Of a stretch of 64,000 nucleotides of DNA, positions 43,001-51,879 are shown piece by piece. Both the position numbers and the translations under genes were made by a program. Source of the DNA: Paracoccus aminovorans (GTDB lineage: Bacteria; Pseudomonadota; Alphaproteobacteria; Rhodobacterales; Rhodobacteraceae); contig NZ_LN832559.1 of NCBI RefSeq assembly GCF_900005615.1, forward strand, positions 224,501-288,500, given 5' to 3'. Under the pieces are notes generated by a model that did not search any database, was not told the DNA's origin, and was given only the letters and a program-made list of their open reading frames with translations. How positions within the stretch are numbered: the first letter of the stretch is position 1; each line of letters opens with the position of its first letter.

Positions 43001-44038
43001 ATCCGCCAGGACCGCGCGACCTATGATCTGCCGCCCGGCGATCCGCGTGCGGCCTCGCTGACGCGCCCGGTCGTGTTCGGAGCGCCCGACGCGATAGTGA
43101 TGGACCTGCCGCAACTGACCGAGGATCAGCCGGCGCATCGTCCCTTCGTCGCAGCCCATGCCGTTCCATGGCCCGGCGAGATGGCGGTGTTCCGCAGCGG
43201 CTCGTCCGATGGCTTCGAGCTGCTGACCACCTTCGGCGGTCGGGCGCGGATCGGCGTCCTGGTTTCGGATTTCTGGTCGGGGCCGACCTCACGCTTCGAT
43301 CTCGGCAACGTGCTGGTGGTCGATCTGCTTTCGGGCACGCTGGAGAGCGTCACGGATCTGGCGCTGTTCAGCGGCGCCAATGCACTCGCCATCGAGAGCG
43401 CACCAGGCATCTGGGAAATCGTGCAGGCGGGTGCGGCCGAGTTGCTGGCGCCCGGTCGGTATCGTCTGACCCGGCTCTTGCGCGGGCAGCGCGGAACCGA
43501 GGGTGCGATGGGCAATCCGGCGCCCGCTGGTGCGCGGGTGGTCGTGCTGGACGAGAGCCTTGCCTCGCTGCCGGTCGCCGAGGCCGATCTCGGGCTTCCC
43601 TGGAACTGGCGCATCGGCCCGGCAAGCCGTCCGGTCAGCGACGAGACCTATGTTGCCACGAGCTTCACGCCCGAGGGCGTGGGGCGCCGGCCGTTCTCGG
43701 TCGCCCATGTCGAGCAGCCATGGCGAAAGCCACGCACACCGGGTGATCTCACGATCCGCTGGACCCGCCGTTCGCGATCCCTCTCGGCGGACAACTGGGG
43801 CACCGGCGAGGTGCCGCTCTCCGAGGAGGTCGAAGCCTATGAGGTCGAGATCCTCGACGGCCCGGCCGTCAAGCGAACCTTGGCCGCCGCCAGCACCAGC
43901 GTAGTCTACGCCGCCACCCAGCAGTCCGCCGACTGGGGCGCACCGCTCGGACCCGGCCAGACGCTGGCAATCCGCATCTTCCAGCTCTCCGCCCTGATCG
44001 GGCGGGGCGCAGCGAAAACCGTGACCCTCAGCTTCTGA
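40040..44038 (+). CDS. TIM-barrel megatron tail protein (GTA gp15-like)
   Basis: A 1332-residue protein. It begins with Gly-rich hydrophobic repeats (GSAIGGAFGGAILGFSGAAIGG), then a phage-tail domain, a glycoside-hydrolase-like TIM barrel at about 430-760 (with FIGIDNYMPLSDWRDG and WFTELGCPAIDRGTNQP), and a phage-tail_3-type C-terminal half. It corresponds to GTA gp15, the large baseplate protein that carries receptor contact. The TIM barrel may cut surface polysaccharide, but the active acids cannot be proven from here. Confidence 0.88.
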   Translation: MATLVLGAVGSAIGGAFGGAILGFSGAAIGGFIGSTIGSVVDSWIVSSLAPAQKIEGQRLDSLRITSATEGAIIPRLYGRMRIGGNIIWATDFREETKTTTQGGGKGGGGGRVQTTEYLYYASFAVALCEGPITGIGRIWADGKPLDMTGITWRWYPGDEAQAADPFIAAKMGVTNTPAYRGTAYVVFEELALSNYGNRLPQLSFEVFRPLADPDTAEGLVKAVTMIPASGEFTYATEAVRKTVGATTTIFGQTTGGTTSAENLNALPDEADIVVALDRLQAMAPAVESVSLVVAWFGNDLRAGNCSIKPGVEVATKVTSPKVWTVNGVARAAAHLVSRDAEDRPVYGGTPADFAVVQAIREMKARGLRVTFYPFLLMDVPPGNTLPNPYSANAATPGQPSFPWRGRITCSPASGYAGTADKTAAAATQVSSFFGTATLAQFAVSGDNVNWTGPAGDWGLRRMILHYAHLCTVAGGVDAFLIGTEMRGLSTIRSSGSAYPAVTAFKALAADVKSVLGAGTKVGYASDWSEYFGHQPGDGTGDVFFHLDPLWSDANIDFIGIDNYMPLSDWRDGFDHADALEGWPGIHDRAYLQANIAGGEGFDWFYASAADRSAQLRTPITDGAAGKSWVFRYKDLRAWWSNPHFNRPGGIESGTPTAWVPQSKPVWFTELGCPAIDRGTNQPNVFFDPKSSESFTPYFSRGWRDDAIQRAYLEASYLWWGTSANNPVSAIYGDRMVHVPECAAWTWDARPYPFFPELTGIWTDGPNWRLGHWLTGRLGAVSLAALVRHLCMRAGLAESLIDVSGLWGAVEGYVIGALESPRASISTLARHFGFDAIETEGVIRFVMRGRASSLTLSVDDLASSREGEVLELTRGQETELPQALKWQLARADEDYDAALVEARRITVDTARITSESFPMAVPPEEAERRCRRALLEAWTGRESAIFRLPPSRLALDPADVIRLAHDGREIEFRLVSVADAEARGVEAIRQDRATYDLPPGDPRAASLTRPVVFGAPDAIVMDLPQLTEDQPAHRPFVAAHAVPWPGEMAVFRSGSSDGFELLTTFGGRARIGVLVSDFWSGPTSRFDLGNVLVVDLLSGTLESVTDLALFSGANALAIESAPGIWEIVQAGAAELLAPGRYRLTRLLRGQRGTEGAMGNPAPAGARVVVLDESLASLPVAEADLGLPWNWRIGPASRPVSDETYVATSFTPEGVGRRPFSVAHVEQPWRKPRTPGDLTIRWTRRSRSLSADNWGTGEVPLSEEVEAYEVEILDGPAVKRTLAAASTSVVYAATQQSADWGAPLGPGQTLAIRIFQLSALIGRGAAKTVTLSF

Positions 44039-44049
44039 AGGCTTTCCCC

Positions 44050-45126
44050 ATGTCCGACACGACGACCCATCTCCTGCTGCCCTACATCCTGACGGCGCAG
44101 GCCCAGAAGCATGTCACCCACAATGAGGCCCTGCGGCTGCTCGACGGGCTCGTCCAGCTCTCCGTTCTCGACCGGAACCTGAACAGCCCGCCAGGCAGCC
44201 CCGCCGATGGCGACCGCTACATCGTCGGCTCCGGCGCCACCGGCGACTGGGCGGGCTGGGATCTGAGCGTGGCGCTCTGGACGGACGGCGCCTGGCTGCG
44301 CCTGCCGCCCCGGACCGGCTGGCGGGTGTGGGTCGAGGACGAGGACCTGTTGCTGGTCTACAACGGGTCTGGCTGGGCCGGGACAACCCCGGCATCGCTG
44401 CAGAACCTCGCGCTCCTTGGGCTGGGGACGACGGCGGATGTGTCGAACCCATTCTCGGCCAAGCTGAATGCGGCGCTCTGGACGGCGAAGACCGTGGCCG
44501 AGGGTGGGACCGGCGATCTCTTCTACACGATGAACAAGGAGGCTGCGGGCGACGATCTCGGGCTGACGCTGCAGACCGGCTTCGTGACCAAGGCGCTGGT
44601 CGGCCTCTTCGGTTCAGACAAGTTCCGCCTCGCGGTTTCGGCTGATGGCAGCAGCTTCTTCGACGGGCTGATCGTCGACAACGCCACCGGCATCGTCGAT
44701 CAGCCCCGGCTGCCGCGCTTCAAGGGCTATACCAACTACGACAACTATGTCGCCGTCGACAGTTGGACGAAGATCGGCATCAATAACACCGACTATAACG
44801 ATCAGGATGCCTTCGATGCCGGCAACAACCGCTTCGTCGCCCCGGTCGATGGCACCTACCTCTTCGGCGCCACGCTGCTCTACAAGGTCAATTCCAGCAC
44901 CAATGCCCGGATGCGCGGGCGACTGGTGCTGAACGGATCGACCGAAATCCGGGGATCGCGGGGCGAGATTTCCGGGGCCCATGCCTCCGAGGCGACGGCG
45001 CTCTGGCTGCAGACCATGGTGCTGCTCGCACAGGGCGACACCGTCGAGCTGCAGGGCACCTTCCGCGCGGCGGATGGGTATTTCGCCGCCGATCACTCCT
45101 CGTTCTGGGGCGCAAAGATCGGCTGA
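44050..45126 (+). CDS. DUF2793 tail protein with C1q/TNF-like tip
   Basis: A 358-residue protein. The N-terminal DUF2793 part (LLLPYILTAQAQKHVTHNEAL, then PADGDRYIVG) is typical of the last tail gene in GTA-like phages. The C-terminal 130 residues (YDNYVAVDSWTKIGINNTDYND, FVAPVDGTYLFGATLLYKVN, GDTVELQGTFRA) have the pattern of a C1q/TNF-like jelly roll, used by phages to bind receptors. It is probably the tail fibre or tip adhesin, and the end of the late operon. Confidence 0.82.
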   Translation: MSDTTTHLLLPYILTAQAQKHVTHNEALRLLDGLVQLSVLDRNLNSPPGSPADGDRYIVGSGATGDWAGWDLSVALWTDGAWLRLPPRTGWRVWVEDEDLLLVYNGSGWAGTTPASLQNLALLGLGTTADVSNPFSAKLNAALWTAKTVAEGGTGDLFYTMNKEAAGDDLGLTLQTGFVTKALVGLFGSDKFRLAVSADGSSFFDGLIVDNATGIVDQPRLPRFKGYTNYDNYVAVDSWTKIGINNTDYNDQDAFDAGNNRFVAPVDGTYLFGATLLYKVNSSTNARMRGRLVLNGSTEIRGSRGEISGAHASEATALWLQTMVLLAQGDTVELQGTFRAADGYFAADHSSFWGAKIG

Positions 45127-45625
45127 GGGAGGCATGCTATTACACTTCAATGACCCAAGGATGACTTCGTCCGCATGCCAGAGCACGGGATCGTCCGAAT
45201 GTCGGTATGTCTCCGTCCAGTTCCATTATGTGGACACACATGCCGAGGGGATCAGCGAGAAAACCGAGCAAAGGGCGTTGTTGCAGTCGAATCAAAGAAC
45301 TGGGCCTCGTGGTCATTCCAGACCACCGTGTGTTGCGATTGCTGACAGCCGCAACTCGTTTGCGCTGACTCCACATACAGCGCGCGGGCGCGCCGCTCCT
45401 TCAACCGGCACCCAGTATCCGGCTAGTGGCGGCGCGCCCGTCAAACATCGCAGATAGCCACCTATGGGATACCTGCGTGGTCGGCGATATGTCCGCCGAC
45501 CGTGGTGGGCTCCGAGCGGGTTCGCCGCCATCCCCACCGCCGCACTTGATCCGGCCCACCGTCCGGCGTCTCCTGCGGTCCCCGCGCTTATCGGGTCCGG
45601 GTCCCCATCATCTGCTGCCAGCCCG
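45127..45625. other. Gene-free stretch between prophage and island
   Basis: About 500 bp between the last tail gene and the ParB-like gene, with lower coding character than either side. No gene, tRNA or clear terminator is visible; an opposing frame at 45,313-45,750 is mainly the shadow of the ParB gene. The right end of the prophage probably lies here. Confidence 0.5.
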
Positions 45626-46543
45626 TCAATCGGGGCTATTGGTTTCCACCGGTGTGATCTCAGTAATTGTCTTAAACTCGCCGAAGAATTCTGGATGGTT
45701 CTGCGCGAGATACCGCACCACACGAGCGTTCCCGAGGAGCCTGCCGACATATCCTTTGATCACGGTCAAATGCAGGTGATCCTGACCGTATGTGTCCTGG
45801 ATCGAAGCGATGCCCTCCTGCAGCCGGGCCAGTTCCTGTTCCATCCGCGCCATGGCTTCTGGTGTGATGCCCTTGACCTTCTTCGGCTTCGACGACTCGA
45901 GCAATTGCGATTGCGGTGTTCCCGCCAGGATCGCATTTACATAGGCTACGGAATAGTTGTTCGCGTTCACGAGCAGTTCTGCGGTCTCAATCTGGCGCAT
46001 GGTCTTCATCTTGCGCAGCGCCTCGAAGACGGCAGCCGTGCAGGGTTTATCCTTCAGGATCGCCACCGCCTCCTCGCAGACCCCGTCCAGAAGATGAACT
46101 TTTCGCCGAATGCTACTGAGATTGAGAGCGAGCGCGGCCGCGATCTTCTCTTCCGGGACGCCGCGCTCGATTGCCTTGCGGATCATCTTGTGTTCCTGGA
46201 CCGGGGCGAGGCGGCTGACTTGCCTGTTGTAGGTGAACGCCTCATCGTCGGTGGAAACCAGACATTCCACCTCCTGAACGCCTTGGTCCTTCAATACCTC
46301 GATCCGCATATGCCCGTCGAGCAGCAGCCATGTGGCGGATCGATCCGGGTTTCGCGCCACGACCGGTGGCTCGACGAGACCTATCTCGACAATGGAAGCA
46401 AGGATCTGTCGATACTTCCGACTTGATTTGGCGGATTTGCCCAGCGTGCGCAGAGGGAGGATCGCCTCGATGGCAATGGTGACGCAGTCGTCCTCGAAGC
46501 CGCGATCAACGTCATGCGGGTGCTGGCTCGAATCGCGGATCAA
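45626..46543 (-). CDS. ParB/RepB-like protein (third gene of recombinase cassette)
   Basis: A 305-residue protein that starts at TTG 46543, overlapping the upstream stop (TTGA). Residues 20-115 are a ParB-type domain with the LLDGHMRIEVLKDQG box. A helix-turn-helix follows (IERGVPEEKIAAALALNLSSIRRKVHLL), and the C-terminal half is like RepB partition proteins (AAVFEALRKMKTMRQIETAELLV). It is not next to a ParA/RepA gene, so it is probably not a partition gene. With the recombinase and the other ParB-like gene it forms a conserved-looking cassette. Confidence 0.8.
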   Translation of the reverse strand: MIRDSSQHPHDVDRGFEDDCVTIAIEAILPLRTLGKSAKSSRKYRQILASIVEIGLVEPPVVARNPDRSATWLLLDGHMRIEVLKDQGVQEVECLVSTDDEAFTYNRQVSRLAPVQEHKMIRKAIERGVPEEKIAAALALNLSSIRRKVHLLDGVCEEAVAILKDKPCTAAVFEALRKMKTMRQIETAELLVNANNYSVAYVNAILAGTPQSQLLESSKPKKVKGITPEAMARMEQELARLQEGIASIQDTYGQDHLHLTVIKGYVGRLLGNARVVRYLAQNHPEFFGEFKTITEITPVETNSPD

Positions 46544-47454
46544 GTCGGCCTCCCATCCGTGACAGCCTTGGCGAGGTCGCCCGGCATCGTCTCGAGTCCT
46601 TCGGCTCGCAGAAGCGTCATGAAATGCTCGTCCGTGCGGAGTTTCCGAAACGCCTCGCGCACGAACATCAGTCGGCCCTGCGTCAGTTCGGCCTTCTTGA
46701 TCAGCAGCTTCTGACGGGTCGCTTCCTGCTGATAGGCCCGCACCAGCCCTTCGCTGGTCAGCGCCCGCTTCGCCCCATCGCGGCGGCCAAAGGGATTGTG
46801 GCGTAGCTGCGGCCCGCGCTGTTCACGCTGCTGGATCAGCCGACGGACGAGTGTCAGCTTCCGGCCCCGCAGCTTGTTCTGCGTGTAGGCGTCCATCAGC
46901 GCCTTCTGCGCGCCCTTCGCGTCCGTCTTGGATATCTGGATAGCGAGGTTCAGCGGAAGAACCCCGGTCTCCACGGCCGAGACCAGGCGTTCTTAGCCCT
47001 TCTCCAACAGGCCGGCGATCATGTTTACGTATTCCGTGGACACGCCAATCTTCTCGCCGATCTGGCGGTCGTTGTAGCCGCGCTGGCGGAGCGCGCCGAT
47101 CTCGCGCATCAGATCGATGGGGTTGTGCTGCCGCCGCGCGCAGTTCTCGACGAGGCTCATCACAAGGCAATCGCTTTCGTCGGCCTCGATCACAATGGCC
47201 GGGATGCGGTCCTGCTTCAGTTCGATGAAGGCCTCGAGGCGGCCCTGTCCACAGACGAGGTCATATTCCTGCGGATCGGTCCCGGCGCGCGGCGCCACGG
47301 TGATCGGGCGCTTCAGGCCGATGCGCGCGATGTTCTCCACCATCGCCTCGAAGGTGCGACCGTTGCGGATGCGGGGATTAAGAACCCGGATCCGTTCGGT
47401 TGGGATCAGGGTCACCTGCTTCTGGCTGATCGGCTCCATGTCGTCGGGCATCAC
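46540..47454 (-). pseudogene. ParB/RepB-like protein interrupted by a stop codon
   Basis: One frame of 304 codons with a single in-frame TAA at 46,993-46,995. The first part (153 residues, start GTG 47454 or ATG 47451) has the ParB box YDLVCGQGRLEAF and the HTH YNDRQIGEKIGVSTEYVNMI. Directly after the stop, ERLVSAVETGVLPLNLAIQIS continues the same RepB-like fold to 46540. A GAA-to-TAA change would explain it. The frame is otherwise intact, so the mutation is recent, or readthrough/restart at GTG 46974 gives two pieces. It overlaps the recombinase stop and the next ParB-like start. Confidence 0.8.
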
Positions 47455-49025
47455 GCCACCTCCGCGATCCTGGCCCGCGAGGCGAGCGCGTAGAAGAAAT
47501 CGAGCGTGTCGAACCGGTACGCATCGAGCGCGAGCCCGTTCTGCTCGGCGAATTTCAGTTTCCCGAAGGTGATGTCGATGCTGGGCAGCACGTAGTAGTC
47601 GCGCGGCGCCGCGTTCGCCTCGTCCATGCGCACGGCGATCGTGATGTCGGGAACCAGGCCGGTGTCGAGACGGATGCGCCAGCGCAGTGATCCGGTCGCT
47701 GTGGCTGTGCAGCGAGCCAGCACGATGGACACCGTGAACTCGCCGTTGACGCGCACCAGGTCGGTGTCGGGGTCCTGCACGGCTGACCCGCCGCGCCGGG
47801 CGACGCCAGCGATGATTTCGGCCACCACTTGTGGATGGGCCTGCCGCAGCGCCCGGTTGACCTCGATGTAGCTGTAGTCCCGGTCGGGCTCATAGCCGAT
47901 CAGTCGGTACGCGCGCAGCAGGCTGCCGAAGCGGCCGCGATAGGCGCTGGAGGACGGCACGTCGTCCTCCTCGTCAATGATCAGCCCCGAAAGCATCCCT
48001 TGGCGCTTCAGAATCGCGCGCAGGGCATCCAGCAGCTCCTCGTCCGAGAAATGGCGGCTGCGCGCATCGACGATTTCCCGAGCGCGCAGGAACAGAGCCT
48101 CATCGACGATGGCCGGATAAGCGCCCTCGGCGCGGATCCACATCTCGCGCGGGTTCACCACCCGGCGCTGTTTCAGCTTGAAGGAGATCTTGTTGAAGAC
48201 GTTGTTGCCGATGTATTTCTCGTTGGTCAGCACCTGATGGACCGTCGCCCGCGTCCATGGCCGGTCGAGATCGGTGCGCAGTCCATCGGCGTTCAGGGCA
48301 TCCACTATCTCGCGCTCGGATCGGCCGTCCTCGACGAACATGCGATACATGCGCCGGACGACATCCTGTTCGTGCTCGGGACCGAGGACGAGAATGACCC
48401 TGTCGGTCTGAAGGCTTTTCTGCTCGCCGCGCGACAGTTCACCCTTGGGATTGCCGTGCTCGTCGATCAGCACCCGGCGCAATCCGTATCCGGGCGCGCC
48501 GCCCTGGCGAAAACCGAGTTCGACGAGGCGGCACTGGCCCGCGAAAACCTTGACCGAGAGTTCGCGGCTGTATTCGCCAGCCATGACCCGCTTCACGGTT
48601 TTCAGCAGGTTCGAGCCGATGCTGCCGTCATTCTCGAACTGCTCGCCGCAGTAGTGGACGCGGATCCCGGCGCGCGAGCAGACATGCTCATGGTAGGCGC
48701 CTTCGTCGGCATCCTGAAACCGGCCCCAGCGGCTGACGTCATAGACGAGGATCGCCTTGAAGTCGGCTTGCCCGGATTCGACCTCTCCCATCAAGCTCTG
48801 TAGTGCCTCGCGGCCGTCGAGGCGTAGCCCGCTCCGACCGGAATCCTCGAAGATGCGCAGGATTTCAAGACCGCGATCCGATGCATATTTGCGGATGACG
48901 TCGAGCTGGTTCTCGGTCGAGTATTTCTGGTGATCCGTCGACATTCGGACATAAGCGACCGCGGGCACATCCACCTCGGGCGCCCCGTCGCTCCTGTCCG
49001 AATTGGTCGTCCATCGACCGCCCAA
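47451..49025 (-). CDS. Serine recombinase with unusual C-terminal domain (first gene of ParB cassette)
   Basis: A 524-residue protein. The resolvase domain has the nucleophile in AYVRMSTDHQKYSTENQ (Ser29), the YDVSRWGRFQD helix and SRELSVKVFAG. The recombinase domain is at about 170-310. Instead of a zinc ribbon and coiled coil, the C-terminal 200 residues form an unfamiliar domain (FGSLLRAYRLIGYEPDRDYSYIEVN, DYYVLPSIDITFG, FDTLDFFYALASR). It overlaps the ParB-like gene downstream and is divergent from the small HTH gene at 49119. The whole cassette behaves like one unit, but its target site and function are unknown. Confidence 0.8.
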   Translation of the reverse strand: MGGRWTTNSDRSDGAPEVDVPAVAYVRMSTDHQKYSTENQLDVIRKYASDRGLEILRIFEDSGRSGLRLDGREALQSLMGEVESGQADFKAILVYDVSRWGRFQDADEGAYHEHVCSRAGIRVHYCGEQFENDGSIGSNLLKTVKRVMAGEYSRELSVKVFAGQCRLVELGFRQGGAPGYGLRRVLIDEHGNPKGELSRGEQKSLQTDRVILVLGPEHEQDVVRRMYRMFVEDGRSEREIVDALNADGLRTDLDRPWTRATVHQVLTNEKYIGNNVFNKISFKLKQRRVVNPREMWIRAEGAYPAIVDEALFLRAREIVDARSRHFSDEELLDALRAILKRQGMLSGLIIDEEDDVPSSSAYRGRFGSLLRAYRLIGYEPDRDYSYIEVNRALRQAHPQVVAEIIAGVARRGGSAVQDPDTDLVRVNGEFTVSIVLARCTATATGSLRWRIRLDTGLVPDITIAVRMDEANAAPRDYYVLPSIDITFGKLKFAEQNGLALDAYRFDTLDFFYALASRARIAEVA

Positions 49026-49118
49026 GCGCGCATCTCCTCGTCATTCCAAGCAAATTCCTCCAGTCCGCGCAAAGCTGCGGCTGAATCCCCGTGTCCATGT
49101 AACGCGAGGGAGGCCGGA

Positions 49119-49400
49119 ATGTCGTTTCCGAAAAAGGGCAAGTTCTTTCCAAACGAAAAAAGGCATACTGGGAACGGTCAGCACGAGCCGGACAACTGGT
49201 TCGCGGCTGAGATCGCATCGACCTTGAAGCGATCACTCGGAGACAGTCGGGCGGGGGCAAAGATCGTCGCCTCCTGGACCGGCGCCAATGAGAAGACGGT
49301 GAAGAACTGGTTCGCTGGCAGATACGGCCCGAGCGGAGAGCATTTGGTCGCTCCGGCGCGACACTCCGACGAGGTGCTGGGGATGTTCCTCGCAATGGCG
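49119..49400 (+). pseudogene. Small HTH-type regulator, 5' part (split by IS21)
   Basis: ATG 49119 behind GAGGGAGG. The first 94 residues have the pattern NWFAAEIASTLKRSLGDSR, then ASWTGANEKTVKNWFAGRYGP and HLVAPARHSDEVLGMFL, typical of small DNA-binding proteins divergent from recombinase-ParB cassettes. The IS21 element is inserted after codon 94. In the interrupted state the frame runs 9 more codons into the IS and stops at 49430. The second part is at 51887-52039; together 144 residues. Confidence 0.8.
49394..49400. repeat. Left target duplication of IS21 (AATGGCG)
   Basis: The 7-bp sequence AATGGCG flanks the IS21 element on both sides (here and at 51880-51886). The copies are identical, so the insertion is recent. 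Confidence 0.9.
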
Positions 49401-49533
49401 TGTCAATCGGCATTCAAACGGGCCCCCTGATCGGCGTCCAAAAGTGACCCCTTTGGCGCGCGGGTGAGCAGGCCCGTGGCGGCGTAGCTTTCCAGCTGGC
49501 GCAGCCGACGCGGGCCTGCGTTTTGGAGGGTGT

Positions 49534-50262
49534 TCAGGCTCGGGTTTTGATGCGCCAGCTGTCGTTGCCGGTCTCGACGATGTCGCAGTGGTGGGTGAGC
49601 CGGTCGAGCAGCGCGGTGGTCATCTTTGCGTCTCCGAAGACGGTCGGCCACTCCCCGAATGCGAGGTTGGTGGTGACGATGACGGAAGTCTGCTCATAGA
49701 GCTTGCTGATCAGATGGAACAGCAGCTGGCCGCCGGACTGCGCGAATGGCAGGTATCCGAGTTCATCGAGGATGACGAAGTCGAGCCGCATCAGATGTTC
49801 TGCAAGCCGGCCTGCCCGTCCGGCACGGGCCTCGGCCTCCAGCCTGTTCACCAGATCGACGACATTGAAGAACCTGCCCCGGGCACCATTGCGGATGACC
49901 GCGCGCGCTATGGCCACAGAGATATGGGTCTTGCCGGTCCCGGTGCCGCCAACCAGCACGACATTGCGCTGTTGGCTGAGGAACTCCCCGCTGGCCAGAT
50001 CTCGCACCAGGGTCTCGTTGATTGGGGTGTCATCGAAGGTGAACTCCTCGATCTCCCGGGCATAGGGCAGCTTGGCGGTGGTGATCTGGTATTTGACCGA
50101 CCGCGCTTTCTTCTCGTTGATCTCGGCGGCCAGAAGATCTCCAACGATCTGGCGGGGTTCGTGCTGGCGGCGCACAGCCACCGCCATGAGTTCGTCATAA
50201 GCGGCGCGCATCCCGTAGAGCTTCAACTCGCCCATTGCAGCCATGATGTCAGCACGATCCAT
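49534..50262 (-). CDS. istB: IS21 IstB transposition ATPase
   Basis: A 242-residue AAA+ ATPase with Walker [10 protein letters not shown], Walker [13 protein letters not shown] and the sensor motif [10 protein letters not shown]. IstB selects the target and activates the transposase IstA. Its start overlaps the istA stop by one base (TGATG), typical of IS21. The size matches the family. Confidence 0.93.
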   Translation of the reverse strand: MDRADIMAAMGELKLYGMRAAYDELMAVAVRRQHEPRQIVGDLLAAEINEKKARSVKYQITTAKLPYAREIEEFTFDDTPINETLVRDLASGEFLSQQRNVVLVGGTGTGKTHISVAIARAVIRNGARGRFFNVVDLVNRLEAEARAGRAGRLAEHLMRLDFVILDELGYLPFAQSGGQLLFHLISKLYEQTSVIVTTNLAFGEWPTVFGDAKMTTALLDRLTHHCDIVETGNDSWRIKTRA

Positions 50263-51761
50263 CAGCAGGCCCTCCGCAGCAGATCATAACGGGCGCAGTC
50301 CGCCACAGGCTCATGGGTCAACTGCAAGGCCGGAGAGGTCAGCAGAAGCGGTGGTGGTTCCGGATCTCGCCTGCGGGATAGAATATTGAGGATTACATCG
50401 GCAGAATGGACGCCTTGCGAGAGAGCTTCGGCACATGCCTTTTGAACCACAGGCATCCCTTCCGTCAGCACAGCGCCGAGGACCTTCACCATCTGGCGGT
50501 CGCCATCTGAGGAGCCCTGCAGCTTGCGGCGGATCTGTTCAAGAGCTCCGGGAAGAACCCAGTCCTTGAACGGTGCGCCGTTACGCAGCGCCCCGGGTTT
50601 GCGAAGCAGAACAGGCACATAATGCCAGGGATTGTAAACCGTTCGGTCCCGGCCGAAGTGACGCGGGTGGTCTCCGACCAGTCGGCCCTCCTGCCGGATC
50701 TCGATCCGCTCAGCATAGGCCCTGATCTCGACCTGCCGCCCGACAGCCGTTGCCGCGACGGAGTATTTGTTGTTGTCGAAGCGCACGAGACAGGTCTTTG
50801 ACACCGCCGCAGGCAGTGAATGGAATCCGTCGAAGCGCCCGGCATAGGGGACAAGGTGCGGGCGCTCTTCCTGGAAGACCTGCCAGACGGTTTTGTCCGT
50901 CAGCTCCGGATGCTTGCTGGTTCTGGCCGAGGCGATGCACTTGTCCAGCAGCCAGGCATTCAGTTCCTCGTAGCTCTTGACCCTGACGCGGGGCGCGAAA
51001 AACCGCTGACGGACAGTGCCGACCTGGCTCTCCACCTGGCCTTTCTCCCAACCCGCAGCAGGGGTGCAGGCAACGGGTTCGACCAGATAATGGCTGGCCA
51101 TCTGCAGGAACCGACGATTGTAGAGGCGTTCCTTGCCGGTGAAGATGGTCTCCACCGCCGTCTTCATGTTGTCGTAGATCCCGCGGGTGCAGGTGCCCTT
51201 GAAGAAGGCGAAAGCCCTGTCGTGGGCATCGAACACCATCTCCTGCGTCTCGCGCGGATAGGCCCGCACAAAGAACATCCGGCTGTGGCACAGGCGAACA
51301 TGGGCCACTTTGATGGTGGTGGTCGCCCCATCGATCACCACAACCTCGTGGCTCCAGTCGAACTGATAGGCTTCACCGGGCGCAAAGCTCAGGGGCACGA
51401 AGGCGGCAGAAGCGCCTGAACTCTGAGTGCGTGCCCAGTTCGAGGCGTAGCGGCGCACCGCGTCATACCCACCTTCATAACCGAGACCGCTCAGTTCTTC
51501 GTAGATCTGTATCAGAGACTGACGTTCCCGGCTGGACCGCGCGGCGTTGACCTCCAGCAGCCGGTTGAGTTCCCCCAGCCAGGCACCCAGCTTCGGGCGC
51601 GGCTGCACCGTCCGGGTATAGGTGAACTCGGTAATCCCGGTGCGGATCACCTTCCGCACCACCTTCTTCGACAGCTTCAGGTCACGGCAGATCGTCTTGA
51701 TCCCCTTGCCCTCGGTGAAATGTAGCCGCCTGATTTTTGCGATTGTCTCCACGATCAGCAT
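50262..51761 (-). CDS. istA: IS21 IstA transposase
   Basis: A 499-residue transposase of the IS21 family. It has an N-terminal helix-turn-helix ([22 protein letters not shown]) and a DDE catalytic core with Asp in YQFDWSHE, Asp in [10 protein letters not shown] and Glu in EKGQVESQV. The Mu-like C-terminal beta domain includes [12 protein letters not shown]. It cuts and joins the ends of the element. It is read away from the right end and is followed by istB. Confidence 0.93.
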   Translation of the reverse strand: MLIVETIAKIRRLHFTEGKGIKTICRDLKLSKKVVRKVIRTGITEFTYTRTVQPRPKLGAWLGELNRLLEVNAARSSRERQSLIQIYEELSGLGYEGGYDAVRRYASNWARTQSSGASAAFVPLSFAPGEAYQFDWSHEVVVIDGATTTIKVAHVRLCHSRMFFVRAYPRETQEMVFDAHDRAFAFFKGTCTRGIYDNMKTAVETIFTGKERLYNRRFLQMASHYLVEPVACTPAAGWEKGQVESQVGTVRQRFFAPRVRVKSYEELNAWLLDKCIASARTSKHPELTDKTVWQVFQEERPHLVPYAGRFDGFHSLPAAVSKTCLVRFDNNKYSVAATAVGRQVEIRAYAERIEIRQEGRLVGDHPRHFGRDRTVYNPWHYVPVLLRKPGALRNGAPFKDWVLPGALEQIRRKLQGSSDGDRQMVKVLGAVLTEGMPVVQKACAEALSQGVHSADVILNILSRRRDPEPPPLLLTSPALQLTHEPVADCARYDLLRRAC

Positions 51762-51879
51762 CCCGTGCTCGGCCTCCGATAATCATCGAAGGCACAATGG
51801 ACCCAACCCCCGGTCGGTGGGGTCCATTTTGGACGCCGATCACCCCAGAAGCGGGGTCCTTATTGCAAGCCGTTCAACA

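Larger units (their letters stand above)
2842..45126. mobile_element. Siphovirus-type prophage (approximate limits)
   Basis: This segment holds a serine integrase cassette, phage replication genes, terminase, portal, capsid, tail, lysis and host-recognition genes in the usual order. The structural genes run in one direction from 23.8 to 45.1 kb. The limits are those of the outermost genes I assign to it. I did not find a pair of att repeats, so the true ends are unknown. The tail operon is interrupted by a permease gene at 31.5-32.3 kb. The baseplate genes (DUF2460, DUF2163, NlpC/P60, TIM-barrel protein) resemble those of the Rhodobacter gene transfer agent and its phage relatives. Confidence 0.85.
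49401..51879 (-). mobile_element. IS21-family insertion sequence, complete (2479 bp)
   Basis: The left end TGTCAATCGGCATTCAAACG and the right end, read on the other strand, TGTTGAACGGCTTGCAATAA are imperfect inverted repeats starting with TGT, as is usual for IS21. Inner repeats TGATCGGCGTCCAAAA occur near both ends. The flanks carry the 7-bp duplication AATGGCG. It contains intact istA and istB and should be able to move. It splits the small regulator gene. Confidence 0.92.

Noticed and set aside
2842..45126. A gene transfer agent cluster rather than a prophage
   Set aside because: The tail-tip genes are GTA-like, but integrase, replication, anti-restriction methylases, lambda-type terminase and lysis genes show a true prophage.
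45313..45750. 145-codon minus-strand frame in the gap after the tail genes
   Set aside because: Its first part overlaps the ParB-like gene in another frame and the rest has random composition; no ribosome binding site.
45626..47454. Plasmid partition locus (parAB/repABC) indicating an integrated plasmid
   Set aside because: There is no ParA/RepA or RepC gene beside the two ParB-like genes; they are coupled to a serine recombinase instead.
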